Positions 40,309-49,900 of a DNA stretch of 64,000 nt are shown in pieces. The notes under the pieces are model-generated. The model had not been told where the DNA came from. It saw only the letters and a list, made by a program, of their open reading frames with translations, and did no database searches. The translations under genes and the position numbers were made by a program. Within the stretch, counting starts at the first letter, position 1. Every line of letters begins with the position of its first letter. The stretch comes from Microbacterium sp. CBA3102 (GTDB lineage Bacteria; Actinomycetota; Actinomycetes; Actinomycetales; Microbacteriaceae): positions 992,001 to 1,056,000 of the forward strand of contig NZ_CP042412.1 in NCBI RefSeq assembly GCF_007954505.1, given 5' to 3'.

Positions 40309-41319
40309 ATGACTGAACAGCCCCGCCCGAAGGTGCTCATCACCGCTCCGTTCGACGCCGCCGTCGCCGAATCCCTCGCTGTCGCCTTCGACGTCACGTT
40401 GATCGACCCCACGATGGACGGTGGATCGCTCGCCGCCCGCGGCGTCGATGACGCACTCGCCGAGGCGGATGTCGTGATCGCCGAGCTCGATGTCGTCGAC
40501 GAGGCCGCCCTCGCGAAGGCTCCCGAGCTCAAGGCCGTGGTCTCGTGCCGCGCCAAACCGGCGAACGTCGACCTCGACGCGTGCACCGCCCGCGGCATCC
40601 CCGTCTTCACCACCCCCGGGCGCAACGCCGGCGTCACAGCGGATCTGAGTTTCGCGCTGCTGCTCGCCACCGTCCGCAAGGTGAGCGAGTCGGAGCGCTG
40701 GTTGCGTGCCGGAAACTGGACCGAGGCCGACGTCTTCGAACCTTACGAGATCTTCCGCTCGATCGGACTCGATGGGCGCACTCTGGGCGTGCTCGGCGGT
40801 GGGGCCGTCGGTCGCCGCATGGTCGCCCGCGCTCGCGGCTTCGGCATGACGGTCAAGGTCTACGATCCCTTCCTCGCGCCGGACGCGTTCGGGGACGAAG
40901 CCAGTGTGGTGCCTCTGGATGAAGTGCTCTCGACGTCGGACATCGTGACGGTGCACGTGCCGCTGATGCCCGAGACTGAGGGTTTGCTCGGCGAGCGCGA
41001 GCTCGCCCTCCTCCGACCTGACGCCTACCTGATCAACGCCGGTCGCGCCGCGATCATCGACGAGCAGGCGCTGATGACCGTCCTCCGTGAGGGTCGCATC
41101 GCGGGTGCCGGCTTCGACGTCTTCTACCAGGAGCCGCTCCCGCGCGACCATGAGCTGTTCACCTTGAGCAACGTCACGATGACGCCGCACATCGCGGGTG
41201 CCTCGGACGACGTCATCGTCGAGCATTCGCGCATCGCTGCGGCAGCTCTGCGGGGTTGGCTCAACGGCCAGCGCGTGCCCGGTACGGCGAACGAGAAAGC
41301 GCTCGCCGCCGTCGGCTGA
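40309..41319 (+). CDS. D-isomer-specific 2-hydroxyacid dehydrogenase
   Basis: This 336-residue enzyme has the Rossmann motif GVLGGGAVGRRMVARA (about 160-175) and the catalytic Arg (NAGRAAIID), Glu (FDVFYQEPLP) and His (TPHIAGAS) of the phosphoglycerate/hydroxypyruvate dehydrogenase group. In this locus a glyoxylate/hydroxypyruvate or glycolate-related role is plausible. It starts 21 bases after the kinase stop, so the two form an operon. Confidence 0.9.
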   Translation: MTEQPRPKVLITAPFDAAVAESLAVAFDVTLIDPTMDGGSLAARGVDDALAEADVVIAELDVVDEAALAKAPELKAVVSCRAKPANVDLDACTARGIPVFTTPGRNAGVTADLSFALLLATVRKVSESERWLRAGNWTEADVFEPYEIFRSIGLDGRTLGVLGGGAVGRRMVARARGFGMTVKVYDPFLAPDAFGDEASVVPLDEVLSTSDIVTVHVPLMPETEGLLGERELALLRPDAYLINAGRAAIIDEQALMTVLREGRIAGAGFDVFYQEPLPRDHELFTLSNVTMTPHIAGASDDVIVEHSRIAAAALRGWLNGQRVPGTANEKALAAVG

Positions 41320-41334
41320 GGCGCCCGGGCGGTA

Positions 41335-41363
41335 GGGCGGATCGCGCGATGCACGGTCCGCCC
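41335..41363. terminator. Terminator between convergent dehydrogenase and sorC genes
   Basis: GGGCGGA (41335-41341) pairs with TCCGCCC (41357-41363) around a 15-base loop, just before the convergent sorC stop. Confidence 0.5.
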
Positions 41364-41371
41364 CTCGGCGC

Positions 41372-42283
41372 TCAGCCCAGGAGCGCCGTGACAGTGTTCG
41401 AGTCGGTCACCAGCATGTTCACCATGCCGCTGGCGAGGGCGGTCCGGACGGCATCCAGCTTCGCCGCGCCCGACGCGATCGCGAGTCGGTGCGGGATTGC
41501 ACGAAGGTGATCGAGGTCGAGTCCGACGACGCGCGAGTCGAGCTCGCCGCGGACGGCTGCTCCGGTGGCATCGAAGAAGCGTCCGCCGATGTCGCCGATT
41601 GCGCCGGCGACGTGAAGTTCGGCGCGCTCTTCATCGCTCAATGAGCCGTAGAGCAGGCCGCGGCTGTCCTGCGTGCTCCCGATGCCCACGATCAGAGTGC
41701 TCGCTTTAGCCGCTCGAGCGAGCACGTCACGCACTCCGGGGTCGGCATAGGCGCTCTCCGCGGCCTGCGGTGTCGCGGCGACGAGTGGGGCCGGGAGGTG
41801 GAAGGCGGAGCCGTCGGTTCGACGTGCCAGCTCCAAAGTGAGCTCGTGGGGGTTGGCGCCGTTCGCGAGGCCGCTGCTGGAACCGGTGAGTGGCACGAAG
41901 CGCGCTCCGAGCGGGCGGGCGGGGAAGGCATCGACGACCGCGGCGACCGCCGTGGAGAGTCCCATGGCAACCGTGGTGTCCTTCTCGATGACGCTCGCGA
42001 GGGCCTCGGCGCCGACCGTCGCCATTGCGCGAGAGGCCTTCGCGGGATCATCCACACTCGGGGCGATCCAGGCCTGCCGCAGCCCGAAGCGGTTTAGCAG
42101 AGCCTGCTCCTCGGCGGCGAAGAGGGACTCCTCGACGTGGACGATGATCTCGACCATGCCCGACTCGCGGGCTTCGGCGAGCAGCCTCGTCACTCGGACG
42201 CGCGATAGCCCGAGGGCGTCGGCGATCTCCTGGTGCGTGAGCCCCAGTTCGTAGTACATCCGCGCCACGCGACCCATCAGCAT
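41372..42283 (-). CDS. SorC/DeoR-family sugar-binding transcriptional regulator
   Basis: This 303-residue protein has an N-terminal helix-turn-helix (about 9-42: YYELGLTHQEIADALGLSRVRVTRLLAEARE) and a C-terminal sugar-binding domain (about 55-303; FVPLTGSSSG, LIVGIGSTQDSRGLLYG, AIGDIGGRFFD). SorC proteins sense a phosphorylated sugar, here presumably the kinase product. Met at 42283 fits GGAGG with nine-base spacing better than the ATG three codons upstream. It controls the divergent transporter operon, most likely through the palindrome at 42374-42389. Confidence 0.9.
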   Translation of the reverse strand: MLMGRVARMYYELGLTHQEIADALGLSRVRVTRLLAEARESGMVEIIVHVEESLFAAEEQALLNRFGLRQAWIAPSVDDPAKASRAMATVGAEALASVIEKDTTVAMGLSTAVAAVVDAFPARPLGARFVPLTGSSSGLANGANPHELTLELARRTDGSAFHLPAPLVAATPQAAESAYADPGVRDVLARAAKASTLIVGIGSTQDSRGLLYGSLSDEERAELHVAGAIGDIGGRFFDATGAAVRGELDSRVVGLDLDHLRAIPHRLAIASGAAKLDAVRTALASGMVNMLVTDSNTVTALLG

Positions 42284-42331
42284 GCTGAACATCCTCCCAT
42301 GGCGCTCGGGACGGCGGCCGTCCGACTCTGC

Positions 42332-42389
42332 TTGACAATCTTGCGACTCATGCCCAAGATGTCCATGGGCAATCGTTCATGATTATGAA
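42332..42389 (+). promoter_or_regulatory. Promoter and SorC-type operator of the polyol transporter operon
   Basis: TTGACA (42332-42337), 17-bp spacer, weak CAAGAT (42355-42360). The perfect palindrome GTTCATGATTATGAAC (42374-42389) lies just downstream of the expected transcription start, where a repressor would block elongation. The gap between the divergent genes is 158 bp. Confidence 0.6.
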
Positions 42390-42441
42390 CAAATGTACAC
42401 CCATGACCCGAAATCTCTACGCGCTCAACGAGGAGACACCC

Positions 42442-43734
42442 ATGACCACCTCCACCTCGCCCGCTGAAGGACGCTTCGCGCGCCTCCTCAGCTCTCAGGG
42501 CATCTCGCGGCCGATCGCCTGGGGCTTCGTCGCGCTGACGATCTTCATGATCGGCGACGGCATCGAGGCGGGCTTCCTCTCGCCGTACCTCGACGAGCGC
42601 GGCTTCGACGGCAGTCAGATCGCTCTGCTGTGGTCTGTCTACGGAATCGTCGTGGCGGTGGCGGCCTGGCTCAGCGGTGCTCTCGCCGAAGCATGGGGGC
42701 CCAAGCGCGTCATGATGCTCGGTTTCGGCATCTGGGTCGTCTTCGAGGTGCTCTTCCTCGTCTTCGGCGTGATGGGCGGCAACTTCGAGATCATGCTGCT
42801 GGCCTTCGGAATCCGCGGCCTCGGCTATCCGATGTTCGCCTACGGGTTCCTGGTCTGGGTCACGATCGACACCGATGAGCACGTGATGGGCCGAGCGGTC
42901 GGCTGGTACTGGTTCTTCTCCACGCTCGGGCTCGGCGTACTGAGCTCGTACTTCGCCGGAGCTGTCATCCCGCTCATCGGCGAACTCGCGACGCTGTGGA
43001 TGGCACTCGCGTTCGTTGCGGTCGGCGGCCTGATGGTGCTCGTGCTGCTGCGCAACCCCGTCACCAAGAAGGTCACCGTCGCGAACAGTGTGAAGGGCGT
43101 CGTCAGTTCTCTGACGATCGTCGCCACGAACCCCAAGGTGGGTGTCGGCGGAGTGGTCCGCATCATCAATACGCTCTCGTTCTACGCATTCGTCGTGTTC
43201 CTCACGACCTACATGGTCCGCGATGTCGGGTTCGACCTCGCCCAGTGGCAGATGATCTGGGGCACCATGCTCGCCGCGAACGTCGCCGCGAACCTGCTTT
43301 CCGGATACCTCGCCGACTGGATCGGCCGCGTCAACGTCGTGGCGTGGGCCGGCGGCATCGGGTGTTTCGTCACGGTGCTCGCGTTGTTCTACGTGCCCAC
43401 CCTGATCGGACCCAACTTCTGGGTCACGATCGCGATCGCCATCGTCTACGGCCTCGCGCTCGGCATGTTCGTGCCGCTGTCGGCGATCGTTCCGCTGCTC
43501 GCACCGAAGAACAAGGCCGCTGCCGTCGCGATCCTGAACCTGGGCGCCGGCCTCAGCCAGTTCATCGGCCCGGTCATCGCCGGCCTCGCCGCTCCCATCG
43601 GCATCGAGGGCACGGTGTGGATCATCGCGGCGCTCTACCTGGTCGGCTTCGGTCTGACGTTCCTGCTGAAGGCGCCCAAGGAAGCGGACGACGTCGTCGC
43701 GGCGAACCCCGCCCCGAGCGCCGTCACCGCCTGA
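42442..43734 (+). CDS. MFS transporter of the polyol permease type
   Basis: This 430-residue protein has 12 predicted helices and the GDGIEAGFLSPYL start seen in ribitol/arabinitol permeases (RbtT/DalT), plus an SGYLADWIGR loop-8 motif. It should import a polyol or related sugar by proton symport. ATG 42442 follows GAGGAGACACCC; upstream in-frame ATGs lack such a site. It heads the operon with the aldolase and the aldehyde dehydrogenase. Confidence 0.9.
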   Translation: MTTSTSPAEGRFARLLSSQGISRPIAWGFVALTIFMIGDGIEAGFLSPYLDERGFDGSQIALLWSVYGIVVAVAAWLSGALAEAWGPKRVMMLGFGIWVVFEVLFLVFGVMGGNFEIMLLAFGIRGLGYPMFAYGFLVWVTIDTDEHVMGRAVGWYWFFSTLGLGVLSSYFAGAVIPLIGELATLWMALAFVAVGGLMVLVLLRNPVTKKVTVANSVKGVVSSLTIVATNPKVGVGGVVRIINTLSFYAFVVFLTTYMVRDVGFDLAQWQMIWGTMLAANVAANLLSGYLADWIGRVNVVAWAGGIGCFVTVLALFYVPTLIGPNFWVTIAIAIVYGLALGMFVPLSAIVPLLAPKNKAAAVAILNLGAGLSQFIGPVIAGLAAPIGIEGTVWIIAALYLVGFGLTFLLKAPKEADDVVAANPAPSAVTA

Positions 43735-43761
43735 ATCCCCCACCCTGACAAGGAGTCACCC

Positions 43762-44388
43762 ATGACCACGCGTGTGGAATCACTCATCGAAGAACTCTCG
43801 GCCGTCGGCGTCGACATCGTCGCTCGGGGGCTCGCCCTCGCCTCGGGGGGTAACATCTCGGCGCGTATCGATGAGGACACGTTCGTGGTCACCGGCTCCG
43901 GCACCTGGCTCGACAGGCTCACGCCCGAGGACTTCTCGGTCATGAGCCTGTCGGGTCGTGTGATCAGCGGCTCCGCGAGCCCGTCGAGCGAATGGAAGCT
44001 GCACCAGCGCAGCTACGCAGCGCGAGCCGACGTCAATGCCGTCGTGCATGTGCACCCGCAGCACGCCGTGCTCCTGGATGCTCTCGGGCACGATGTGCGC
44101 CTCATCACCCTCGACCACGCGTACTACGTGCGCTCGGTGGGAACCACGCCGTACTACCCGAACGGTTCGGATGAGCTCGCCGACTCGGCGGCGGAGCAGG
44201 CCGCCCATCATGACTGCATCATCATGGGCCATCACGGGTGCTCCGCTCTCGGCGACTCGGTGAGCATGGCCTTCCGCCGCGCGCTCAACCTCGAGGAGGC
44301 AGCCACCGCGACCTACCGAGCCCTCCTCCTCGGCGATACCAAGACCGCCTTCCCCGCCGAGGCGCTCGCCGCCCTGCACCACGCCTGA
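43762..44388 (+). CDS. Class II aldolase (fuculose-phosphate aldolase-like)
   Basis: This 208-residue zinc aldolase has GNISARI near the N-terminus, the two zinc histidines in AVVHVHPQHA (about 92-101) and a further ligand in GHHGCSALGDS. It splits a ketose phosphate to DHAP and a small aldehyde such as glycolaldehyde or lactaldehyde. AAGGAGTCACCC precedes the ATG. The next gene encodes an aldehyde dehydrogenase, which fits disposal of the aldehyde. Confidence 0.9.
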   Translation: MTTRVESLIEELSAVGVDIVARGLALASGGNISARIDEDTFVVTGSGTWLDRLTPEDFSVMSLSGRVISGSASPSSEWKLHQRSYAARADVNAVVHVHPQHAVLLDALGHDVRLITLDHAYYVRSVGTTPYYPNGSDELADSAAEQAAHHDCIIMGHHGCSALGDSVSMAFRRALNLEEAATATYRALLLGDTKTAFPAEALAALHHA

Positions 44389-44400
44389 ACAGGAACCGCG

Positions 44401-45924
44401 ATGACGACCGTCCCCACGCACATCAGCATCGACCCCGACATCAGCGAGGCGACCAAGCGCTTCTTGGCGCAGCCGCCACGACTGCTCATCGACGGAGAAC
44501 TCGTCGAGGCGCATTCCGGTCGTACGATCGACATCGTCGACCCGGGCACCGGCGCGATCATCGCCCGTTCGGCCGCGGCGGATGCGGTGGATGCCGACCG
44601 CGCGGTCCGCGCCGCTCGCCGCGCGTTCGCTCCCGATGCTCCCTGGCGGAGCATGAGCGCGCTCGACCGCGGGCGGATCATCCTCCGTCTCGCCCGGTTG
44701 CTGGAGGAACACGCTGACGAGTTCGTCGAGCTCGAGGTGCTCGACGGCGGAAAGCTCAAGAGCGCCGCTGCATCCGTCGACCTGCCGCTCGCGATCAACC
44801 ACTTCGAGTACTTCGGCGGATGGCCCTCGAAGATCGAGGGCAACACGATCCCGGTGTCCGTACCGGATTCGATGGTGCGCACCGAGCGCGTCCCGGTCGG
44901 GGTGGTCGCGCAGATCGTGCCATGGAACTACCCGTTGTTGATGGGGGTCTGGAAGATCGCGCCCGCGCTCGCCGCAGGGTGCACCATCGTCATGAAGCCT
45001 GCGGAGAACACGCCGCTGTCTCTTCTCCGGCTCGGCCAGCTCGCCCTCGAAGCAGGCATGCCGAAGGGCGTTCTGAACATCCTCACCGGATACGGCGCCG
45101 AGGCCGGCGAGGCGCTCGTCGACCACCCCGACGTCGACAAGGTGGCCTTCACCGGTTCCACCGCGGTCGGCACCCGCATCGCACAGCGTGCGGCGCCGAT
45201 GGTGAAGCGGGTCACCCTCGAGCTCGGAGGCAAGAGTCCGAACATCGTCTTCGACGACAGCCCCGTCGACGAGGCGGCAGCGGCCGCGGCCAGCGCCATC
45301 TTCTTCAATGCCGGGCAGGCGTGTGCCGCGGGTTCCCGCCTCTACGTGCAGAAGCGCTCCTATGACGAGGTAGTGGGACGGCTTGCCGACATCGCCTCCT
45401 CGATGAACGTCGGACACGGGTTCGACCCGTCGGCGCAGATCGGGCCGGTCATCTCCACTCGTCAGCACGAACGGGTGCTCGGGTTCATCGACGGCGCTCT
45501 GGAGCAGGGTGCGACTGTCGCGGCGGGAGGGTCGGCTTTCCCCGAGGCGGCGATCCCCGGCGGGTACTACATCCGCCCGACGGTGCTGACCGATGTGAAC
45601 GACTCCTTCACCGCCGTGCGCGAAGAGATCTTCGGTCCCGTCGTCGTGGCACAGCCCTTCGATGACATCGACGAGATCGCGCGTCGTGCGAACGACTCCC
45701 CCTACGGTCTAGCGGCGGGTATCTGGACGCGCGACATCACCAAGGCGAACAGGCTCGCCGGTCTCCTGCAGGCGGGCACGGTGTACATCAACATGTACGG
45801 CGCCACCGATGCTGCCGCGCCCTTCGGAGGATTCAAGATGTCCGGCTACGGCCGCGACATGGGTCACGCCAATCTCGAGTCCTACCTGGAGACCCGCACC
45901 GTCTGGACTCACCTCGGGCGCTGA
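44401..45924 (+). CDS. NAD(P)-dependent aldehyde dehydrogenase
   Basis: This 507-residue enzyme has the oxyanion Asn176 (PWNYPL), catalytic Glu274 (ELGGKSPN) and nucleophile Cys308 (NAGQACAAG), with the cofactor loop FTGSTAVGTRI at 250-260. Members of this group oxidise glycolaldehyde, lactaldehyde or betaine aldehyde. Its position 12 bases after the aldolase suggests it oxidises the aldolase product. Confidence 0.93.
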   Translation: MTTVPTHISIDPDISEATKRFLAQPPRLLIDGELVEAHSGRTIDIVDPGTGAIIARSAAADAVDADRAVRAARRAFAPDAPWRSMSALDRGRIILRLARLLEEHADEFVELEVLDGGKLKSAAASVDLPLAINHFEYFGGWPSKIEGNTIPVSVPDSMVRTERVPVGVVAQIVPWNYPLLMGVWKIAPALAAGCTIVMKPAENTPLSLLRLGQLALEAGMPKGVLNILTGYGAEAGEALVDHPDVDKVAFTGSTAVGTRIAQRAAPMVKRVTLELGGKSPNIVFDDSPVDEAAAAAASAIFFNAGQACAAGSRLYVQKRSYDEVVGRLADIASSMNVGHGFDPSAQIGPVISTRQHERVLGFIDGALEQGATVAAGGSAFPEAAIPGGYYIRPTVLTDVNDSFTAVREEIFGPVVVAQPFDDIDEIARRANDSPYGLAAGIWTRDITKANRLAGLLQAGTVYINMYGATDAAAPFGGFKMSGYGRDMGHANLESYLETRTVWTHLGR

Positions 45925-45957
45925 CCGTCCCGGGCTCGCCGGCCTCGGCCCGCCGCA

Positions 45958-46761
45958 TCACCCGCGCGGGGCGTCGTTCCAGGACCAGATGTCGTCTCCA
46001 CGCAGGACGGCATCAGCCCCGCCGTCGCAGTAGATCGTCTGTCCGGCCATGTGCGTGTTGACCGGGCTCGTCAGCCACACCAGGAGCTCCGCGATCGACG
46101 AAGCCGGCTGGTGGTAGTTGAGCGGCATCGGCACCGCGGCGTCGACCTGGGCGAGGCCCTCGGGGCTCGCGAGCAGGCCTGAGGTCATGGGCGTCGTGAC
46201 CGTGCCGGGGGCGACGGCGTTGAGCGGGATGCCGGCTCCGGCCCAGGCCGCCGAGACGGATTCGCGGCGCACCCAGCGTGAGAGGGCGCGCTTGCTCGAG
46301 GAGTAGTTGAGGTAGCCGGTCTCGGGGGTGGCTGCGAGTCGGTCGCCGATCGTCAGCGCCAGGGACTCGTCGCCGGCCAGAGCCGCATCGACGAGTTCGG
46401 CCGACACCGGGTGCAGCGATGCCATCGATGACACCACCGCGGCGCGCGGCTGATCCGCGAGGCTCAGCTTCGGCAGGAGTGCGGTGAGGAACTCGGTGAC
46501 GCCGAAGTAGTTGATCGCCACCGTCTTCGCGATCGGTGCGGAGATGCCGGCGCAGGCGATGACCGCGTCGATGCTGCCGCCTGCAAGAGAGATCACATGC
46601 TCCGCCGCGGTGGCGCGACCCTCGGCGGTCGACAGGTCGCCGGACACCTCGACGCCCGCGAGATCGACGCCGATCACGGTGTGTCCCTGTGCGCGGAGCA
46701 ACTCTGCGGTCGCGGCGCCGATGCCGGATGCCGCGCCGGTGATGACGTATGTGCGGGTCAT
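45958..46761 (-). CDS. Short-chain dehydrogenase/reductase
   Basis: This 267-residue SDR has the cofactor motif TGAASGIGAATAEL near the start and the catalytic Tyr-x-x-x-Lys in NYSSSKRALSRW (about 170-181), with NAVAPGTV after it. ATG 46761 is preceded by CAGGAGGACCC, the clearest ribosome site around; any longer N-terminus is noise. It is convergent with the aldehyde dehydrogenase and may oxidise the imported polyol to a ketose. Confidence 0.9.
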   Translation of the reverse strand: MTRTYVITGAASGIGAATAELLRAQGHTVIGVDLAGVEVSGDLSTAEGRATAAEHVISLAGGSIDAVIACAGISAPIAKTVAINYFGVTEFLTALLPKLSLADQPRAAVVSSMASLHPVSAELVDAALAGDESLALTIGDRLAATPETGYLNYSSSKRALSRWVRRESVSAAWAGAGIPLNAVAPGTVTTPMTSGLLASPEGLAQVDAAVPMPLNYHQPASSIAELLVWLTSPVNTHMAGQTIYCDGGADAVLRGDDIWSWNDAPRG

Positions 46762-46941
46762 GGGTCCTCCTGGAGTGCGGAACGTCACGTGTGAGGCCAC
46801 TATCCCAGAGGTCGTGGTCGTCCTCACCCCGCGCGGGTGAGAGAGCGTCCACAACCCCTGGTAGAGAACCATCTCGGCTCCTAAACTCCAGACGACACGC
46901 ACGCCTTCGTTGCCCTGCGGCTTCCCCACGAAACGAGCACC

Positions 46942-49900
46942 ATGTCCACGACGTCTCGACCCGTTGAACACCGACTGCGCCGCCTCCTGCTCGCTCTCGT
47001 CGCGATCTTCGGACTCGTCGGGGCCGGGTTCGCCGTTCCCCTCGCCGCGCAGGCCGTGGAGTCGTCGCTGCGGATCGACAAGCGCGTCGACGATCTGGAA
47101 ACGCAGGACAGTCTCCAACCCGGCGACGAGTTCACCTACACGGTCGACCTGGTCTGTGATGACGTGGACTGCCTCAACGTCGTTCTCACGGACACGCTGC
47201 CCGCCGAGTTCGCGGGCTTCCAGTTCGTCGGCTCCTCGTACACGCCCTCCACGCTCCCGTTGACCGCGACGACGACCGGGTGCGTCGAAGAAGGCGGCGT
47301 GCCGGTCGAGGTCAGCGACGACTGCACGGTCCAGGTCGTCTTCCAGCAGCCGGTGGACGGCGGGATCGGACTCGAAGCGGGCGGGACGTTGAAGCTGAGC
47401 GTTGTGCTGCGCGCGCCCCTGGATCTTCCGGCCGACTGGGCGTACAACGGCGACACCGTCACCAATACCGCGACCGCGGACTGGGACAACGGTCCCGGAG
47501 ACGTTCCGGCGACCATCCAGGACAGTGCGGACGCCGTCGTCACGGTCGAGACGGTCATCGGCGTCGAAGCCAGCAAGAGCTGGTTGCCCGAATCCCAGCA
47601 GTTCGACCCGGGCGTGACCTCGACCATCACGATGGGTGCGCAGAACCAGTCGAACGTCGGGGCCGATTCGCTCGTGATCCAGGAGCCCACGAGCGCGGTG
47701 GACGGGGCGACGACGCTCGGCGCGGACAACCCCTTCCGCATCGTCGACTTCCAGGGATTCGGCGCGACGAGTCTGCCTCCTGCGGCCACCACGGTGCAGG
47801 TCGACGTCTACACGTACGACGAGGTCGCGGGGACCTGGAGCTGGCAGCCGGGCACGCCCGCCGCCACCCCGGCTCTTCCGGCAGGGACGGATCCGGCGGA
47901 TGTCGGTGGTATCCGGCTGACGTACGCCGGGGGAACGGTCGAGTCCGACGCCGCCGCCTCGACGGCCTTCGTCGTGGAACAGCGCGAGACGGATCGCAAC
48001 GACGACAGTTCGCTGGCGGGCGGCGACACGGTCACCAACAGCATCACCTCCACCGTGAACGCTCCCGGCGGCGCGACGGAGAGCGATGTCGCAACGGCTC
48101 CCTACGAGATCAGACCGCTGACCGTCGATGTTCTCGCGGGCAAGACGATCACCCCCGCCGAACTCGCTGCGGGCGGAGAGGCCTCGGCCGAGCTGACGGC
48201 GACGAACACGTCGAACGGCCCCGTGCAGAGCCTGACGATCTCCGACGTGGGCTTCTTCGACGCCGACATGGTCTTCGGCGGCTTCCCCTCCGGCATCGAC
48301 TATCCGGCAGGCGCCACCGGCGGCACGATCACCTGGTACATCGACGGAGTTCCGCAGGCCCCGGTCGCCTTCGCGGACGGCTCCTCCCCGGTACCGCCCG
48401 CGGGCACGGTCACCGGCTTCGTGATCGAGTTCACGGGGCAGATCCCGGCGACCACCGTGGCAACCGTCGATGTCGCCATCGAGCCCGGGCTGTCACTCGT
48501 CAGTGAGGCGGCACCGACGCATCAGCGCACGAACACGATCGACGTCACGGCGACGAACGACGTGGGAACCGCCGACAGCGAGGCGTCCGATGACATCGGG
48601 GTCTACTACCCCCAGATCGGCGTCGCGCTCGACAAGCAGATCACACCGGGAGGCGCGGTCGAGCCGGGCAACAGCGTCGTCGCCAGCCTGACCGCGACCA
48701 CCCAGACCGGCGTCGCACAGGTCGATTCGACCCAGATCGTCGTCGAGGACTCCTGGCGCGACGACCAGACCGACGACTTCTGGAACGCCTTCGACATCGT
48801 GGCGATCGCGCCGACCCAGGTTCCGCCGAACACCACGGCCACCGTCGAGTACCAGCGTCCGGACGGTTCCTGGGTCACTCTCGCCACGGTCAGCACGGGC
48901 GCGACTGCGGAGACGTTCCAGATGAGCCGCGCGGAGTTCGCCGCCGCACTCACCCCACCCGACGTGCCCTCGGATGTCACGGGCATCCGCTTCACGTTCG
49001 ACAACCCCGACGGGTTCGCGCAGGGGTTCAGCGTCGTGCCGAACCTGGTGTTCGATGCGCGGACCGATCTGCGCGACGGATCCGGCCCCACCGACCCCCG
49101 GGACGACCCGGAGGACGAACAGTCGGCACAGGTGCCCACCGTCTACGAGAACGAGGCCAGCGCGCAGAGCCACGGTGAGGTCGACGGTCTTCCGGACGGG
49201 ATCGACAGCGATGTCGTCACCGATCAGGACACGATCGGCGTCCAGACCCCCGCCACGGACGAGGGCGTGGGCATCGACGCCAACAAGCGGTGGGTCCAGA
49301 CGAGCGACAAGACGACGGATGTCGACTTCCTCGATGCGCAGTCCGGCGCGATCGTCTCGACGCGCAACGAGTGGCGGACCGGGACCAGGGGCATCGACAC
49401 CCTCGTGCTCACCGATCCCGCCACGACCCCGGACTCGGATCCGCCCGGGCCGGCGAGCACCGTCTTCCAGGCGTTCGATCTGCTGAGCGTCGATCCGGTC
49501 ACCCTCGAGGACGACCCGCTGCTCGCGTGGGATGACATCACCGAGGTCTGGCTGTTCGTGGACGGTGCATGGACCCCGATCGCCGCCCCCGGGGGCTCCT
49601 GGATGGGGGCGGACGGGTTCGTCGGCTACACCCTCACGCCGGAACAGACCGCCGGCACCACGGGTGTCCTGATGATCTATGAGCCGGACGATGCCGCACG
49701 GGCCGCGAGCACGGATCCGACGAGACCCGAACCCGGCTCCGGACTGGCGACGTCGGCGGTCGGGCAGTACCGGCCGACCTTCCTCACCTGGGAGCTGCGC
49801 AACGTCGTCCGCGACGAGACCGCGACGGCGGACCGGTGGGTCAGCGCCGATGAGACGTTCAACGACCCCGACCCCGGCATCGTCTGGAACAGCCTGCGCG

